Below are positions 52,777-60,015 of a stretch of 64,000 bases of DNA, one piece after another (position 1 is the stretch's first letter; each line of letters opens with the position of its first letter). The DNA is taken from NCBI RefSeq assembly GCF_046773475.1, contig NZ_CP177239.1, positions 2,914,001 to 2,978,000 on the forward strand. The letters run 5' to 3'. Source of the stretch: Nitratireductor aquimarinus (GTDB lineage Bacteria; Pseudomonadota; Alphaproteobacteria; Rhizobiales; Rhizobiaceae). Both the position numbers and the translations under genes were made by a program. The notes beneath the pieces are model-generated. The model made no database searches. It had not been told where the DNA came from and saw nothing but the letters and a program-made list of their open reading frames with translations.

Positions 52777-53532
52777 TCAAGCCCTCTCGCCGCTGATGGA
52801 AACCGGTCCGAGCGGATATCTGATGTTGTGGCGCTCGGGCCATTCGCGGAATGCGGCGCGTGCGCCGGGAAAGCCGATATAGACCCACGACTGCATGCCG
52901 TGATTGCCGCCATACATCGGGTCGGCGAAATAGCCTTCCTTCGTGTTGGCAAGCAGAATGGAGAAGAAGTCGCGCACCTCCGGCTGCAGTTCCACATCGC
53001 CGTTCTGCAGCGCAGTCAGCGCCTCGTCCTGCTGGCTGGCTTCAAGCCCGGCGAAGACGTCGCCATGGGTTTTTGAGCACCAGGCGTCGAAGGCTGGAAT
53101 GGCCTGACGGTAGACTTCGGCAGGCGTCAGCGGCGTCTGCCAGCCCAGTTGAGGCGAAGCGGACGCATCGTGCGGGCCTTCCATGTACCAGTCTTCGGCG
53201 CTGCCATAGTCGCCTGCGAGCTGGCGGTCGATGAACACGGGAACGCGCGCCTCGATCGCGCCGGGACCGTCGCCTTCGGACGGGATGAGCCGCGCGGTCG
53301 CGGCCATCACGAACGCCCATTCGGCGTCGTTCAGAAATTCACGCTTGTAGTCTTCGAGGGAAACCGGGGCTTCGGCCTTCTCGGCGCTTGCACTGGTCGC
53401 GAGCGCGGAAAGGGCCACGCCAGCTGCAGAGCCTTTGAGAAAGCTTCTGCGGCTGGGCAGACCGGGAATGTCAGTCATGGGAAGGTGTCCTGCCAGCGGG
53501 TTGAACATCAATCTGCCTGGGAAAGGCAGCAT
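52777..53532 (-). CDS. Gluconate 2-dehydrogenase subunit 3 family protein (Tat signal)
   Basis: The 251-residue small subunit has a twin-arginine signal, SRRSFLKGSAAGVALSALAT (RR at residues 28-29), and the subunit-3 family body (EFLNDAEWAFVMAATARLIP; YGGNHGMQSWVYIGFPGA). Its Tat signal probably carries the co-folded GMC subunit across the membrane. AGGAGAGG six bases before the ATG at 53532 supports this longer start over 53478. It is the first gene of the operon. Confidence 0.87.
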   Translation of the reverse strand: MLPFPGRLMFNPLAGHLPMTDIPGLPSRRSFLKGSAAGVALSALATSASAEKAEAPVSLEDYKREFLNDAEWAFVMAATARLIPSEGDGPGAIEARVPVFIDRQLAGDYGSAEDWYMEGPHDASASPQLGWQTPLTPAEVYRQAIPAFDAWCSKTHGDVFAGLEASQQDEALTALQNGDVELQPEVRDFFSILLANTKEGYFADPMYGGNHGMQSWVYIGFPGARAAFREWPERHNIRYPLGPVSISGERA

Positions 53533-53559
53533 GTTCCTCTCCTAGGACGAGCCCGCTCG

Positions 53560-53735
53560 ACAAACAACTTCAATTTATTGCTCCAGAAAACATAACGCGA
53601 CGTAATGTTTTTTCATTCAGTGAATTGTATCGATTTAAACTTCGTTTTTTAAATCCTTGGTTGTGGGAGTAATTTTATTCTTCAGAGGATTGTTTTGTTT
53701 TTTATTTCGATAATTTTATTTCGCAGGAGGGGATT
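53560..53735. other. AT-rich gene-poor stretch
   Basis: About 170 bases with many A/T runs (TTTTTTCATT, GTTTTTTAAAT, TTTTGTTTTTTATTTC), in marked contrast to the GC-rich surroundings. It holds the promoter side of the dehydrogenase operon and the 3' end of the lipoprotein gene. On the minus strand the end of that gene contains GATTCGAATCCCCTCCTGCGA, which resembles a tRNA T-arm plus acceptor end. Confidence 0.5.
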
Positions 53736-54319
53736 CGAATCGCTGACGATTTTTTATTTCCCAGAACTTCTGTGATTTTCATCTCCCCCGTCAGCGGAAA
53801 GAAGCGCCCGCCGGCCTGTGTGCGCATATAGCTGCGCACCGTTGTTTCCTTCAGGTCCAGCGGGCCGCTTGTGCAGCCGCCATTGATCGAGACGCTGATC
53901 GAGCCCTTGCCTTCCGTTGCATCTTCGGCCCGCGCCGCGCGGGCTCTGGCCTGTGCAGCCCTGAAGCGCTGCCGGTCTTCTGCCGCGATGGCGGCGGAGA
54001 GGACATGCTCATTGGGCTTCAACGCCTGACCGAAGCCCGCAGGCTCCTTGTCTTCGATCACCGTCAGCACGAAGCGTTCATCGAAAGCCCTGTTCTTGTC
54101 CTCGCTCGCGAGCGCCATGCGCAGCATCACGTCTCCCTGCCTCAGATGAAGCGTCCTGTCCGTTTTGACCGCCACGGCGATGCCTGCCGGGTCGGCGCTG
54201 AGCGGATCAAACTTTGACAGTTCGTAAAGCGTGCGGGGATTGCCCGAAACACAGGCGGAAAGCGCGGCAGCGCAGAAGACGCCGGCAAGGCTTGTCACGG
54301 TGCGTTTGCGAAAAAACAT
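53702..54319 (-). CDS. Lipoprotein of unknown function
   Basis: The protein (about 205 residues) has a basic start (MFFRKR), a hydrophobic segment and the lipobox LSAC (Cys at residue 23), so it is probably anchored to a membrane. The rest (ADPAGIAVAVKTDRTLHLRQ; MALASEDKNRAFDERFVLTV) matches no family I can name; a long Ala/Arg/Glu helix lies at about 105-130. AAGGG precedes the ATG at 54319; 54337 is also possible. The 3' end is AT-rich, unlike the body. Confidence 0.7.
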   Translation of the reverse strand: MFFRKRTVTSLAGVFCAAALSACVSGNPRTLYELSKFDPLSADPAGIAVAVKTDRTLHLRQGDVMLRMALASEDKNRAFDERFVLTVIEDKEPAGFGQALKPNEHVLSAAIAAEDRQRFRAAQARARAARAEDATEGKGSISVSINGGCTSGPLDLKETTVRSYMRTQAGGRFFPLTGEMKITEVLGNKKSSAIRIPSCEIKLSK

Positions 54320-54402
54320 CGGTATGGCCCTTTTCATGAGAAACGAATCGAGATAATTAATTATCGTAATACATTAATTAATTCAATCAAACGGAGATTG
54401 GT

Positions 54403-54948
54403 ATGCAAGACGTGACGCGCCTGCGGCGGCTCAGCCGGCTGATGCAGGGCATTGTTCTGGTGTGCGGGGCTTTGATCGCCCTTGCGGTGGCCTTGTTCTT
54501 CTTCGCGTCGCTGAACGACGCAGTGTTCTTTGAGGAACAGGTGCGGGAGAAGCTCGACCTGTCAGGCCCGCTTGTGTTCACCTCGTCTGCGGTTGCCATC
54601 ACCGCAGCGCTGATTGCCATCCAGCTTGGTCTTCTGTTTGCCGCGCTCTATAGCGTCTGGCGCATGTTCGGTGCGTTTTCTGCCGAAGAGCCGCTTTCGG
54701 GCGAATCCGCGCACTGGATGGGGCGCGCCAGCACGGCCTTTGTCGCCTTGGCCGCCGGCGGCATTCTCCTGCGCATGCTGATGATCCTGGCGCTCACCAT
54801 GGGCAATCCGCCGGGAGAAAAGATGCTGACGCTCGGTTTCGGCAGTTCGGAGCTGCTGACGCTTCTCATTGCCTGCATCATGTACATGACGGGCCGGCTC
54901 ATGGCTGTTGCGGCCGATGTCCGCGCCGAACAGCGCGACTTCGTGTGA
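54403..54948 (+). CDS. DUF2975 family membrane protein
   Basis: The 181-residue protein has four hydrophobic spans (VLVCGALIALAVALFFFA; FTSSAVAITAALIAIQLGLL; VALAAGGILLRMLMILAL; ELLTLLIACIMYMTGRLM). It has the DUF2975 layout, typically followed by a small XRE regulator, as here. Pairs like this are often under control of that regulator. The function is not known. The stop TGA overlaps the possible GTG start of the next gene. Confidence 0.82.
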   Translation: MQDVTRLRRLSRLMQGIVLVCGALIALAVALFFFASLNDAVFFEEQVREKLDLSGPLVFTSSAVAITAALIAIQLGLLFAALYSVWRMFGAFSAEEPLSGESAHWMGRASTAFVALAAGGILLRMLMILALTMGNPPGEKMLTLGFGSSELLTLLIACIMYMTGRLMAVAADVRAEQRDFV

Positions 54949-54953
54949 TCGCC

Positions 54954-55172
54954 ATGCCGATAGTCGTCAATCTGGATGTCATGCTGGCGCGCCGCAAGAT
55001 GCGCTCCAAGGAACTCGCCGAGATGATCGGCATTACGGAGCAGAATGTGTCCCTGCTCAAGTCCGGCAAGGTGCGCGGTGTGCGCTTCGAGACGCTGGAA
55101 AAAATCTGTCAGGCGCTCGACTGTCAGCCTGGCGACCTGCTCGAATTTCAGCCTGCACCCGAGGAAGGCTGA
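54954..55172 (+). CDS. XRE-family helix-turn-helix regulator (YozG-like)
   Basis: The 72-residue protein is almost entirely an HTH_3/HTH_26 domain: VVNLDVMLARRKMRSKELAE, MIGITEQNVSLLKSGKVRGV, LEKICQALDCQPGDLLEFQP. The ATG at 54954 is preferred to the GTG at 54945. It is paired with the DUF2975 gene and probably autoregulates the pair. Confidence 0.87.
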   Translation: MPIVVNLDVMLARRKMRSKELAEMIGITEQNVSLLKSGKVRGVRFETLEKICQALDCQPGDLLEFQPAPEEG

Positions 55173-55257
55173 GAAGACAGGCTTTAGACAGCGCAGCGGG
55201 CGTGAACTCCGGGTTCACGCCCGTTTCTGTTGAAGGGGGCTCTGTCCAGGCGCCGCC

Positions 55258-55430
55258 TTCAACGCCCCCTTCTCCCCGCGAGCGGGGAGAAGGTGAGGAT
55301 GAGGGGCGAGCGCCAGGTTCTGTGAACCAGCAATACGGCGAGGTTCTCATGCGCCGCGCCAGCCCCTCATCCCCCCTTGCCGGCCCCTGCCGGGACCTTC
55401 TTCCCGCCGGCGGGGAGAAGGAAGCCCTCA
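55258..55430. repeat. Intergenic repeat, family D (long inverted unit)
   Basis: CCTTCTCCCCGC (55268-55279) and GCGGGGAGAAGG (55282-55293) form one hairpin; a second, CCTTCTTCCCGCC...GGGGAGAAGG, lies near 55396-55421. GAGGATGAGGGGCGAGCGC and GCGCCAGCCCCTCATCCCC are inverted to each other, so the whole is a nested palindrome. It matches a repeat type common in Hyphomicrobiales. Confidence 0.75.
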
Positions 55431-55437
55431 TATTGCT

Positions 55438-56268
55438 CTAGTTCCGCGCCAGTTTCAGCGGGCCGGTGACGAGGCGATAATCCTTCATCTGCTCGGGCGT
55501 CAGATAGTAGAGGGCGCGCGGTGGCGTATCGAGCGCGTGCAGCCAGAGCGCCGGGTCAACGCCCATCTCGTCCAGATGGCGGGAGATCCGGGCCGTGATG
55601 ATCTGGGCATCGGCCATCGCCTGCGCCGGGTTGTTCATTTCTTCCGCTGCATAGAACTGGTGCACGCCAATGGCGGCCCTGTCTCCGGCCTGCCGCTCCA
55701 CGCCGCCGGCCAGAATGAGCGGGCATGACGAGGCGCAGATCGCGCCATCGGCAACACTGGTCGCCAGATTGCGTTCCCGCACCAGGCGGGAAATCGCCAT
55801 CGCGTCCTCAAGCGAACCGCCGGGCGAATTGAGCGCCACATGCGTCACATATTCGCCGCGCGCCTCCAGCTCGCTCTCAAAGCGCGCCGCCGCCCCCTGG
55901 TCGATTGCGCCATTGGCGGCCAGCACGCCGCCCGCCTTCAGCGTGAAGCTGATCGGGTCACGCAGCGCATCGCGATCCGTCCGCACGAACCGGCGCGGAT
56001 CGGCCGACTGTTCGCGCGCGCCATGCGTTTCCACCGCCGGCGGCAGAACCGTCACGCTGCGCTTCATCGGGTCGGCGCTCTCTGCCGGCCAGAGCCCGCC
56101 ATTGCGGTCCACCATCTCGCGCAGATCCATGCCCAGCACGGCAGCCGAGCCAATCAAAACGCCCACAAAGGCCCAGCGCATCAGCTTGCCGTCATCGAAG
56201 CGGCTGAAATAGCGCATCAGAAGGCCGCGCTGCGGTTTCTCGTCGAGGGAAGCCAGATGGTCGCTCAT
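55438..56268 (-). CDS. Membrane-anchored ClpP-like serine protease (COG3904 type)
   Basis: The 276-residue protein has one membrane span (about 31-48, MRWAFVGVLIGSAAVLGM) after a short cytoplasmic start. The rest is presumably periplasmic and has a ClpP/crotonase-like fold: HVALNSPGGSLEDAMAISRL (oxyanion region), CASSCPLILAGG with the probable nucleophile Ser, and AIGVHQFYAAEE with the His. Its start overlaps the stop of the upstream gene (ATGA, 56265-56268). The pairing suggests it works on, or with, that membrane protein. Substrate unknown. Confidence 0.7.
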   Translation of the reverse strand: MSDHLASLDEKPQRGLLMRYFSRFDDGKLMRWAFVGVLIGSAAVLGMDLREMVDRNGGLWPAESADPMKRSVTVLPPAVETHGAREQSADPRRFVRTDRDALRDPISFTLKAGGVLAANGAIDQGAAARFESELEARGEYVTHVALNSPGGSLEDAMAISRLVRERNLATSVADGAICASSCPLILAGGVERQAGDRAAIGVHQFYAAEEMNNPAQAMADAQIITARISRHLDEMGVDPALWLHALDTPPRALYYLTPEQMKDYRLVTGPLKLARN

Positions 56269-57590
56269 GGTTCCTGCCGTTTGCGGTCGGTGAGTGTGGA
56301 AAGCGGGGTGATGTTGCGCGCCGGCTGCGGCTCGGCCTCGGGCGGAACAGGCTGCGCTTCTGTCGGTTCGGGCGGTGTTTGCGTCTCCGCAGCAGCCTTG
56401 CGGGCCACGATCGCGTCATGCAGCTCGAGCGAGCGCATCATGTCCGCCGCCGTGATCCGGTCTGCCGGGGTCAGCTCGGCCTCGCCCCGGCGGATCGAGG
56501 CGAACACCACTGCAAGCACGCCCACCAGAACAGCCGGCAAAAGGTCGATGGAGATCGCGCCTGCCCAGCTCGGCAGGAAGCTGCCTGCGTAGCGCAGCAC
56601 GGCTTCAGCCGAGGAAAGCGGCACATAGCGGCGCTCCGCCACTTTCGGCTGTGCGAGAATTTCCTCCGCCGCATCCGACAACGCCTTGGACTGGGCGGCG
56701 ACCGAGCTGCGCACCGTCGCCATCACCGCATCCTGACGGTCTGCCAGATCGCCCGAGCGGCCATCCGCAACCGGCGCGATGAAGCCGGCGGAAAGATCCG
56801 CAGCCGCGCGCGCCACGGAGGGCGCGATGGAGGTCTGCTCCAGCGCGGCGATCACGCCCGCCAGCGCCACGGCTTCCTCCGCGAAACGGTCGGAGCGCGG
56901 CTGGATGGGGCCGGGGGCCGAAACCAGCGTGCGCATTTCCGCAAGCCGTTCCTGCCCGCGCTGAAACTGCTCGCTCACCGTCTCGCGTGAATTCTGGATC
57001 GTGCTTTCCAGCTCGCGCATTTGCGCAGACATCTGGGTCAAAAGCTGCACCACGCTGCCCGAGCCCGACGTGCCGGTCAGCGCGCCGGAATTGCGCTCCT
57101 CTTCGGCAAGCCGCGAGAAGCGTTCCGCCGCGCGCTGAATGTCGGGCAGCAGGGATAACGCGCCCAGCGCATTGGAATGAGCCTGATCGAGATCGCCCGT
57201 ATAGTCTTCCAGCGTTTCCGCCAGATGCTGCTCCACCGCAGCCGAGCCGGCCAGCGCGGCCGCGTTCAGCCAGGAGGACATGGCCACGATCATCAGGCAG
57301 CCCACGCCCATCACGCCGAACAGCGCCATGCGCGAGCCCGCGTCGCGCATTTCCGGCAGAAAGCGGATGAGATAGGTCCAGAACCCGTAAATGCCGACCG
57401 AAACCGCCGCCGAATAGATGACGGCGGCGAGAAACACGAGCGTCGCGGTGCCGTCCAGCAGGCTGCGCACGCCGAGATAGGTGTAGACACCGCTTGCCAG
57501 CGCCAGCGTCGCCAGCACGAAGCGGGTCATGGTCTGCATCTGGTCGATATGGCCGCGCAGCGCGCGGGCGGTTTCGGCCTCTCGGCTCAT
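56265..57590 (-). CDS. Membrane protein with coiled-coil periplasmic domain, partner of the ClpP-like protease
   Basis: The 441-residue protein has three N-terminal spans (about residues 20-120), then a long helical, coiled-coil-like domain (QMRELESTIQNSRETVSEQF; RGQERLAEMRTLVS), a further span near 370 (LLPAVLVGVLAVVFASI) and a Pro/Glu-rich tail. GGGAGG precedes the ATG at 57590; the frame to 57677 is unsupported. It overlaps the protease gene by four bases. No family name is recognised. Confidence 0.65.
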   Translation of the reverse strand: MSREAETARALRGHIDQMQTMTRFVLATLALASGVYTYLGVRSLLDGTATLVFLAAVIYSAAVSVGIYGFWTYLIRFLPEMRDAGSRMALFGVMGVGCLMIVAMSSWLNAAALAGSAAVEQHLAETLEDYTGDLDQAHSNALGALSLLPDIQRAAERFSRLAEEERNSGALTGTSGSGSVVQLLTQMSAQMRELESTIQNSRETVSEQFQRGQERLAEMRTLVSAPGPIQPRSDRFAEEAVALAGVIAALEQTSIAPSVARAAADLSAGFIAPVADGRSGDLADRQDAVMATVRSSVAAQSKALSDAAEEILAQPKVAERRYVPLSSAEAVLRYAGSFLPSWAGAISIDLLPAVLVGVLAVVFASIRRGEAELTPADRITAADMMRSLELHDAIVARKAAAETQTPPEPTEAQPVPPEAEPQPARNITPLSTLTDRKRQEP

Positions 57591-57627
57591 GGGGCCTCCC
57601 GTGCTCGCCTGTTCCGGTTTTAATGGT

Positions 57628-57993
57628 TCAGCGGCAGGGCGCGACCAGAACCGGCAACACGCCGTCTGGCAGGCCATACATGTAGCTGCGGCCCTTGATC
57701 AGCACGCCCTCGGTGCACGGGTTTGCCCGGCGCAGATAGAGCTTGCCGCCGTCGCGCTCCAGATAGGCTGTCTCGCGCGGTGTTTCGAGGTCGAGCGCCT
57801 GATAGTCGCCGGCCATATAGCCCTTGCCGACCATGATGCGCTTGAAACCCGCGCGGCTCTCGATCACCAGATTGCCATAGGCGTCCGCATAGACGCGGCC
57901 CTGGCCTGCGCCATCAAAACTGCCGGCCAGCGCCGGCGCAGTCGTCGCTGCGGCCGCAAGGGCCGCGGCCACGAATAAAGATCGTAAAGGCAT
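57628..57993 (-). CDS. Small exported protein
   Basis: The 121-residue protein has a signal peptide (about 1-23, ending TTAPALA). The mature part has no motif I recognise (YADAYGNLVIESRAGFKRIM; VGKGYMAGDYQALDLETPRE) and ends with two Cys (NPCTEG and APCR), which may form a disulphide. It lies 37 bases upstream of the membrane-protein gene start on the same strand, and may be first in a three-gene unit. Confidence 0.65.
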   Translation of the reverse strand: MPLRSLFVAAALAAAATTAPALAGSFDGAGQGRVYADAYGNLVIESRAGFKRIMVGKGYMAGDYQALDLETPRETAYLERDGGKLYLRRANPCTEGVLIKGRSYMYGLPDGVLPVLVAPCR

Positions 57994-58127
57994 GCGCCAT
58001 CGCTCCTTAAATCCTCGTGGCCCCCTCGATCTTCATACATTAAGCTTTTCTTAACCTTTGTCACGTCGAGCATGCAGCGCGAACATGCCGATTGACAGAC
58101 GTGGTTAATTTCGGGGAAGGGTGCTCC

Positions 58128-58619
58128 ATGGGCGAGAATCATCAGATCGACATCAATCCGCTGCGTCTCAAGGATGCGCATGTTCTGGCGCCGCTTCTGG
58201 CGGCTTACACGCAGTCGCTGAAGCGCGGTGCGCCGCGCCGCCCCGACGAATATTACGCCGAGACGCTTTTGCAGGACCGCGCGGTCGAAGTCGTTGGCGC
58301 AAGCCTTGATGGCGCGCTGGTCGGCTTTGCGCTGTTCTACGACCTGCCGGACCCGGTGTCGGGCATGCGGCACGGCCTCGTCGATCATCTGTTCGTGCAC
58401 CACGATCACCGCCGCAAGGGCATCGGCAAGGCGCTGGTCGATGTGATCGCCGACCAGGCCGAAGAGCGTGGCTGGGCCCGTCTGGCGCTCAATGCGCCGC
58501 GTCAGCCGGATGAAGGGCGCAAGCTCTACGAGGCGCTGGCCGCCCCCGCCGACTGGACCACGCATGTCATTCGTTTCGACCAGGGTGCGGATCGGTCCCC
58601 CGGCTCGGACGCGCAATAG
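58128..58619 (+). CDS. GNAT-family N-acetyltransferase
   Basis: The 163-residue GNAT protein has the acetyl-CoA-binding segment LFVHHDHRRKGIGKALVDVI (motif A, RxxGxG/A type) and ALNAPRQPDEGRKLYEALAA. GGAAGG lies eight bases before the ATG at 58128. It acetylates an amine on an unknown small molecule or protein. Confidence 0.85.
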   Translation: MGENHQIDINPLRLKDAHVLAPLLAAYTQSLKRGAPRRPDEYYAETLLQDRAVEVVGASLDGALVGFALFYDLPDPVSGMRHGLVDHLFVHHDHRRKGIGKALVDVIADQAEERGWARLALNAPRQPDEGRKLYEALAAPADWTTHVIRFDQGADRSPGSDAQ

Positions 58620-58626
58620 AGGCATT

Positions 58627-58989
58627 ATGAAATCTACAGGAACGACCTTCATGCGGCTGCGCCAGCGCGGCCTTTCAGGGCTTGTGGCCATTTGCTGTGC
58701 GGGCATTCTCGCCGGCTGTGTCGCCGCAACGCCTGAAAAGCCGGATGCCGCGAAGCCGGCCTTCACCGGTCCCGTCACGCTCACCTGCGATGACGGCATG
58801 CAGATGAGCATCACCCCGAAGGGCTCGAGCATTTCCGTCGTCAGCCCGCGCGGGCTGGAGCTGGAGCTGCCGGCGTCGCCGCCCGGCCAGCACGTTCGTT
58901 TTGGTGAGTCGCTTTATGCCGTCGTGATTGAGGGCGGCGAGGCGCTCTGGATGGTCAGCGGCAAGGTGCCGATCACCTGCCGTCGCTGA
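58627..58989 (+). CDS. MliC-like (lysozyme inhibitor) lipoprotein
   Basis: The 120-residue protein has a signal with lipobox LAGC (Cys at about residue 31). The mature part (VTLTCDDGMQMSITPKGSSI; LELPASPPGQHVRFGESLYA; ALWMVSGKVPITC) fits the MliC/PliC beta-barrel pattern with a Cys pair. Such proteins inhibit c-type lysozyme in the periplasm. It starts seven bases after the GNAT stop, so the two are cotranscribed. Family match is by pattern only. Confidence 0.6.
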   Translation: MKSTGTTFMRLRQRGLSGLVAICCAGILAGCVAATPEKPDAAKPAFTGPVTLTCDDGMQMSITPKGSSISVVSPRGLELELPASPPGQHVRFGESLYAVVIEGGEALWMVSGKVPITCRR

Positions 58990-59099
58990 TTTGGAGGTCG
59001 CCGCGCGAAAAATCCTCTTCAATCGTTTGAAGCCGCGCAATGCCGCTCGCCACGCGTTACACCTGCGATATATTCGTTGAAGGGAACGCTGTTGCGGCT

Positions 59100-59128
59100 T
59101 TGACGCACTGCAAAAACCGCATTAGAAA
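59100..59128 (+). promoter_or_regulatory. Candidate promoter of the sdh operon
   Basis: TTGACG (59100-59105), a 17-base spacer and TAGAAA (59123-59128) form a plausible housekeeping promoter about 86 bases before the sdhC start. Confidence 0.4.
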
Positions 59129-59213
59129 GCCACAGCCGCAGGGCGCGAGTTCGGGATACGATATCGCTCTCGCAACAGCCACCCCGCCGCGCCGGTATCG
59201 AATTGGGGAAGCC

Positions 59214-59621
59214 ATGAGCAAATCCACAACTGTCAAAGCCAGGCCGCTTTCACCGCACCTGCAAATCTATCGCCCGATTCCGACGATGGTCATGTCGATC
59301 GTGCACCGCATCACCGGCGGCGCGCTTTATTTCGGCATGGTGCTCTTCGTCATCTGGCTGGCCGCCGCCGCCGGTTCGAAGGAAACCTTCGACCTGGTCA
59401 ACGGCATTTACGGCTCCTGGTTCGGCCGCATCGTCCTGTTCGGCTTCACCTGGGCCATGATCCATCACCTGATCGGCGGTCTGCGCCATCTCGTGTGGGA
59501 CACGGGCCGCGGCCTCGAAAAGGCCACCGCGACGAAAATGGCCAAGGCCACCATCGCCGCTTCCATCGTGCTCACCATTCTCGTGTGGGTCATCGGCTAC
59601 GCCGTTCGTGGAGGATTTTGA
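59214..59621 (+). CDS. sdhC: Succinate dehydrogenase cytochrome b556 subunit
   Basis: The 135-residue membrane subunit begins MSKSTTVKARPLSPHLQIYR and has the SdhC signature SIVHRITGGALYFGMV and the haem-ligand histidine in MIHHLIGGLRHLVWDTG. With SdhD it anchors the complex, binds haem b and ubiquinone. It is first of sdhCDAB; the next start is three bases after its stop. Confidence 0.95.
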   Translation: MSKSTTVKARPLSPHLQIYRPIPTMVMSIVHRITGGALYFGMVLFVIWLAAAAGSKETFDLVNGIYGSWFGRIVLFGFTWAMIHHLIGGLRHLVWDTGRGLEKATATKMAKATIAASIVLTILVWVIGYAVRGGF

Positions 59622-59623
59622 TC

Positions 59624-60007
59624 ATGAGCGACATGCGCACACCGCTTAACCGCGTTCGCGGCCTCGGCTCCGCCAAGGAAGGCACGGATCACTTCTGGCG
59701 TCAGCGCCTCACCTCCGTGGCCAACGTCCCGCTCGTCATCTTCTTCATCGGCTTCGTCATCGCCATCAATGGCGCATCCTATGAAGAGGTCCGCGCGACC
59801 ATCGCCAACCCGGTCATCACCGTGCTTCTGGCGTTCGCGCTCCTGTCGGTGCTCTACCACATGAAGCTCGGCATGCAGGTCATCATCGAGGATTACATCC
59901 ACGCAGAGGGCTGCAAGGTCGCCCTGATGATCGGCAACATCTTCTTCACCCTCATTCTGGGCGTCGTCTCCCTCTTCGCCCTTCTCAAGATCGCCTTCGG
60001 AGGCTGA
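59624..60007 (+). CDS. sdhD: Succinate dehydrogenase hydrophobic membrane anchor subunit
   Basis: The 127-residue anchor has RVRGLGSAKEGTDHFWRQRL followed by three membrane spans, and the haem/quinone-site LLSVLYHMKLGMQVIIEDYI. It lies between sdhC and sdhA, with GAGG upstream of the ATG at 59624. In the shifted reading frame another open frame begins upstream but carries no similarity. Confidence 0.93.
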   Translation: MSDMRTPLNRVRGLGSAKEGTDHFWRQRLTSVANVPLVIFFIGFVIAINGASYEEVRATIANPVITVLLAFALLSVLYHMKLGMQVIIEDYIHAEGCKVALMIGNIFFTLILGVVSLFALLKIAFGG

Positions 60008-60015
60008 ACCCGGTT

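Noticed and set aside
53725..53760. A tRNA gene
   Set aside because: Only a T-arm/acceptor-like piece; no D-arm or anticodon arm precedes it, and it is within a coding frame.
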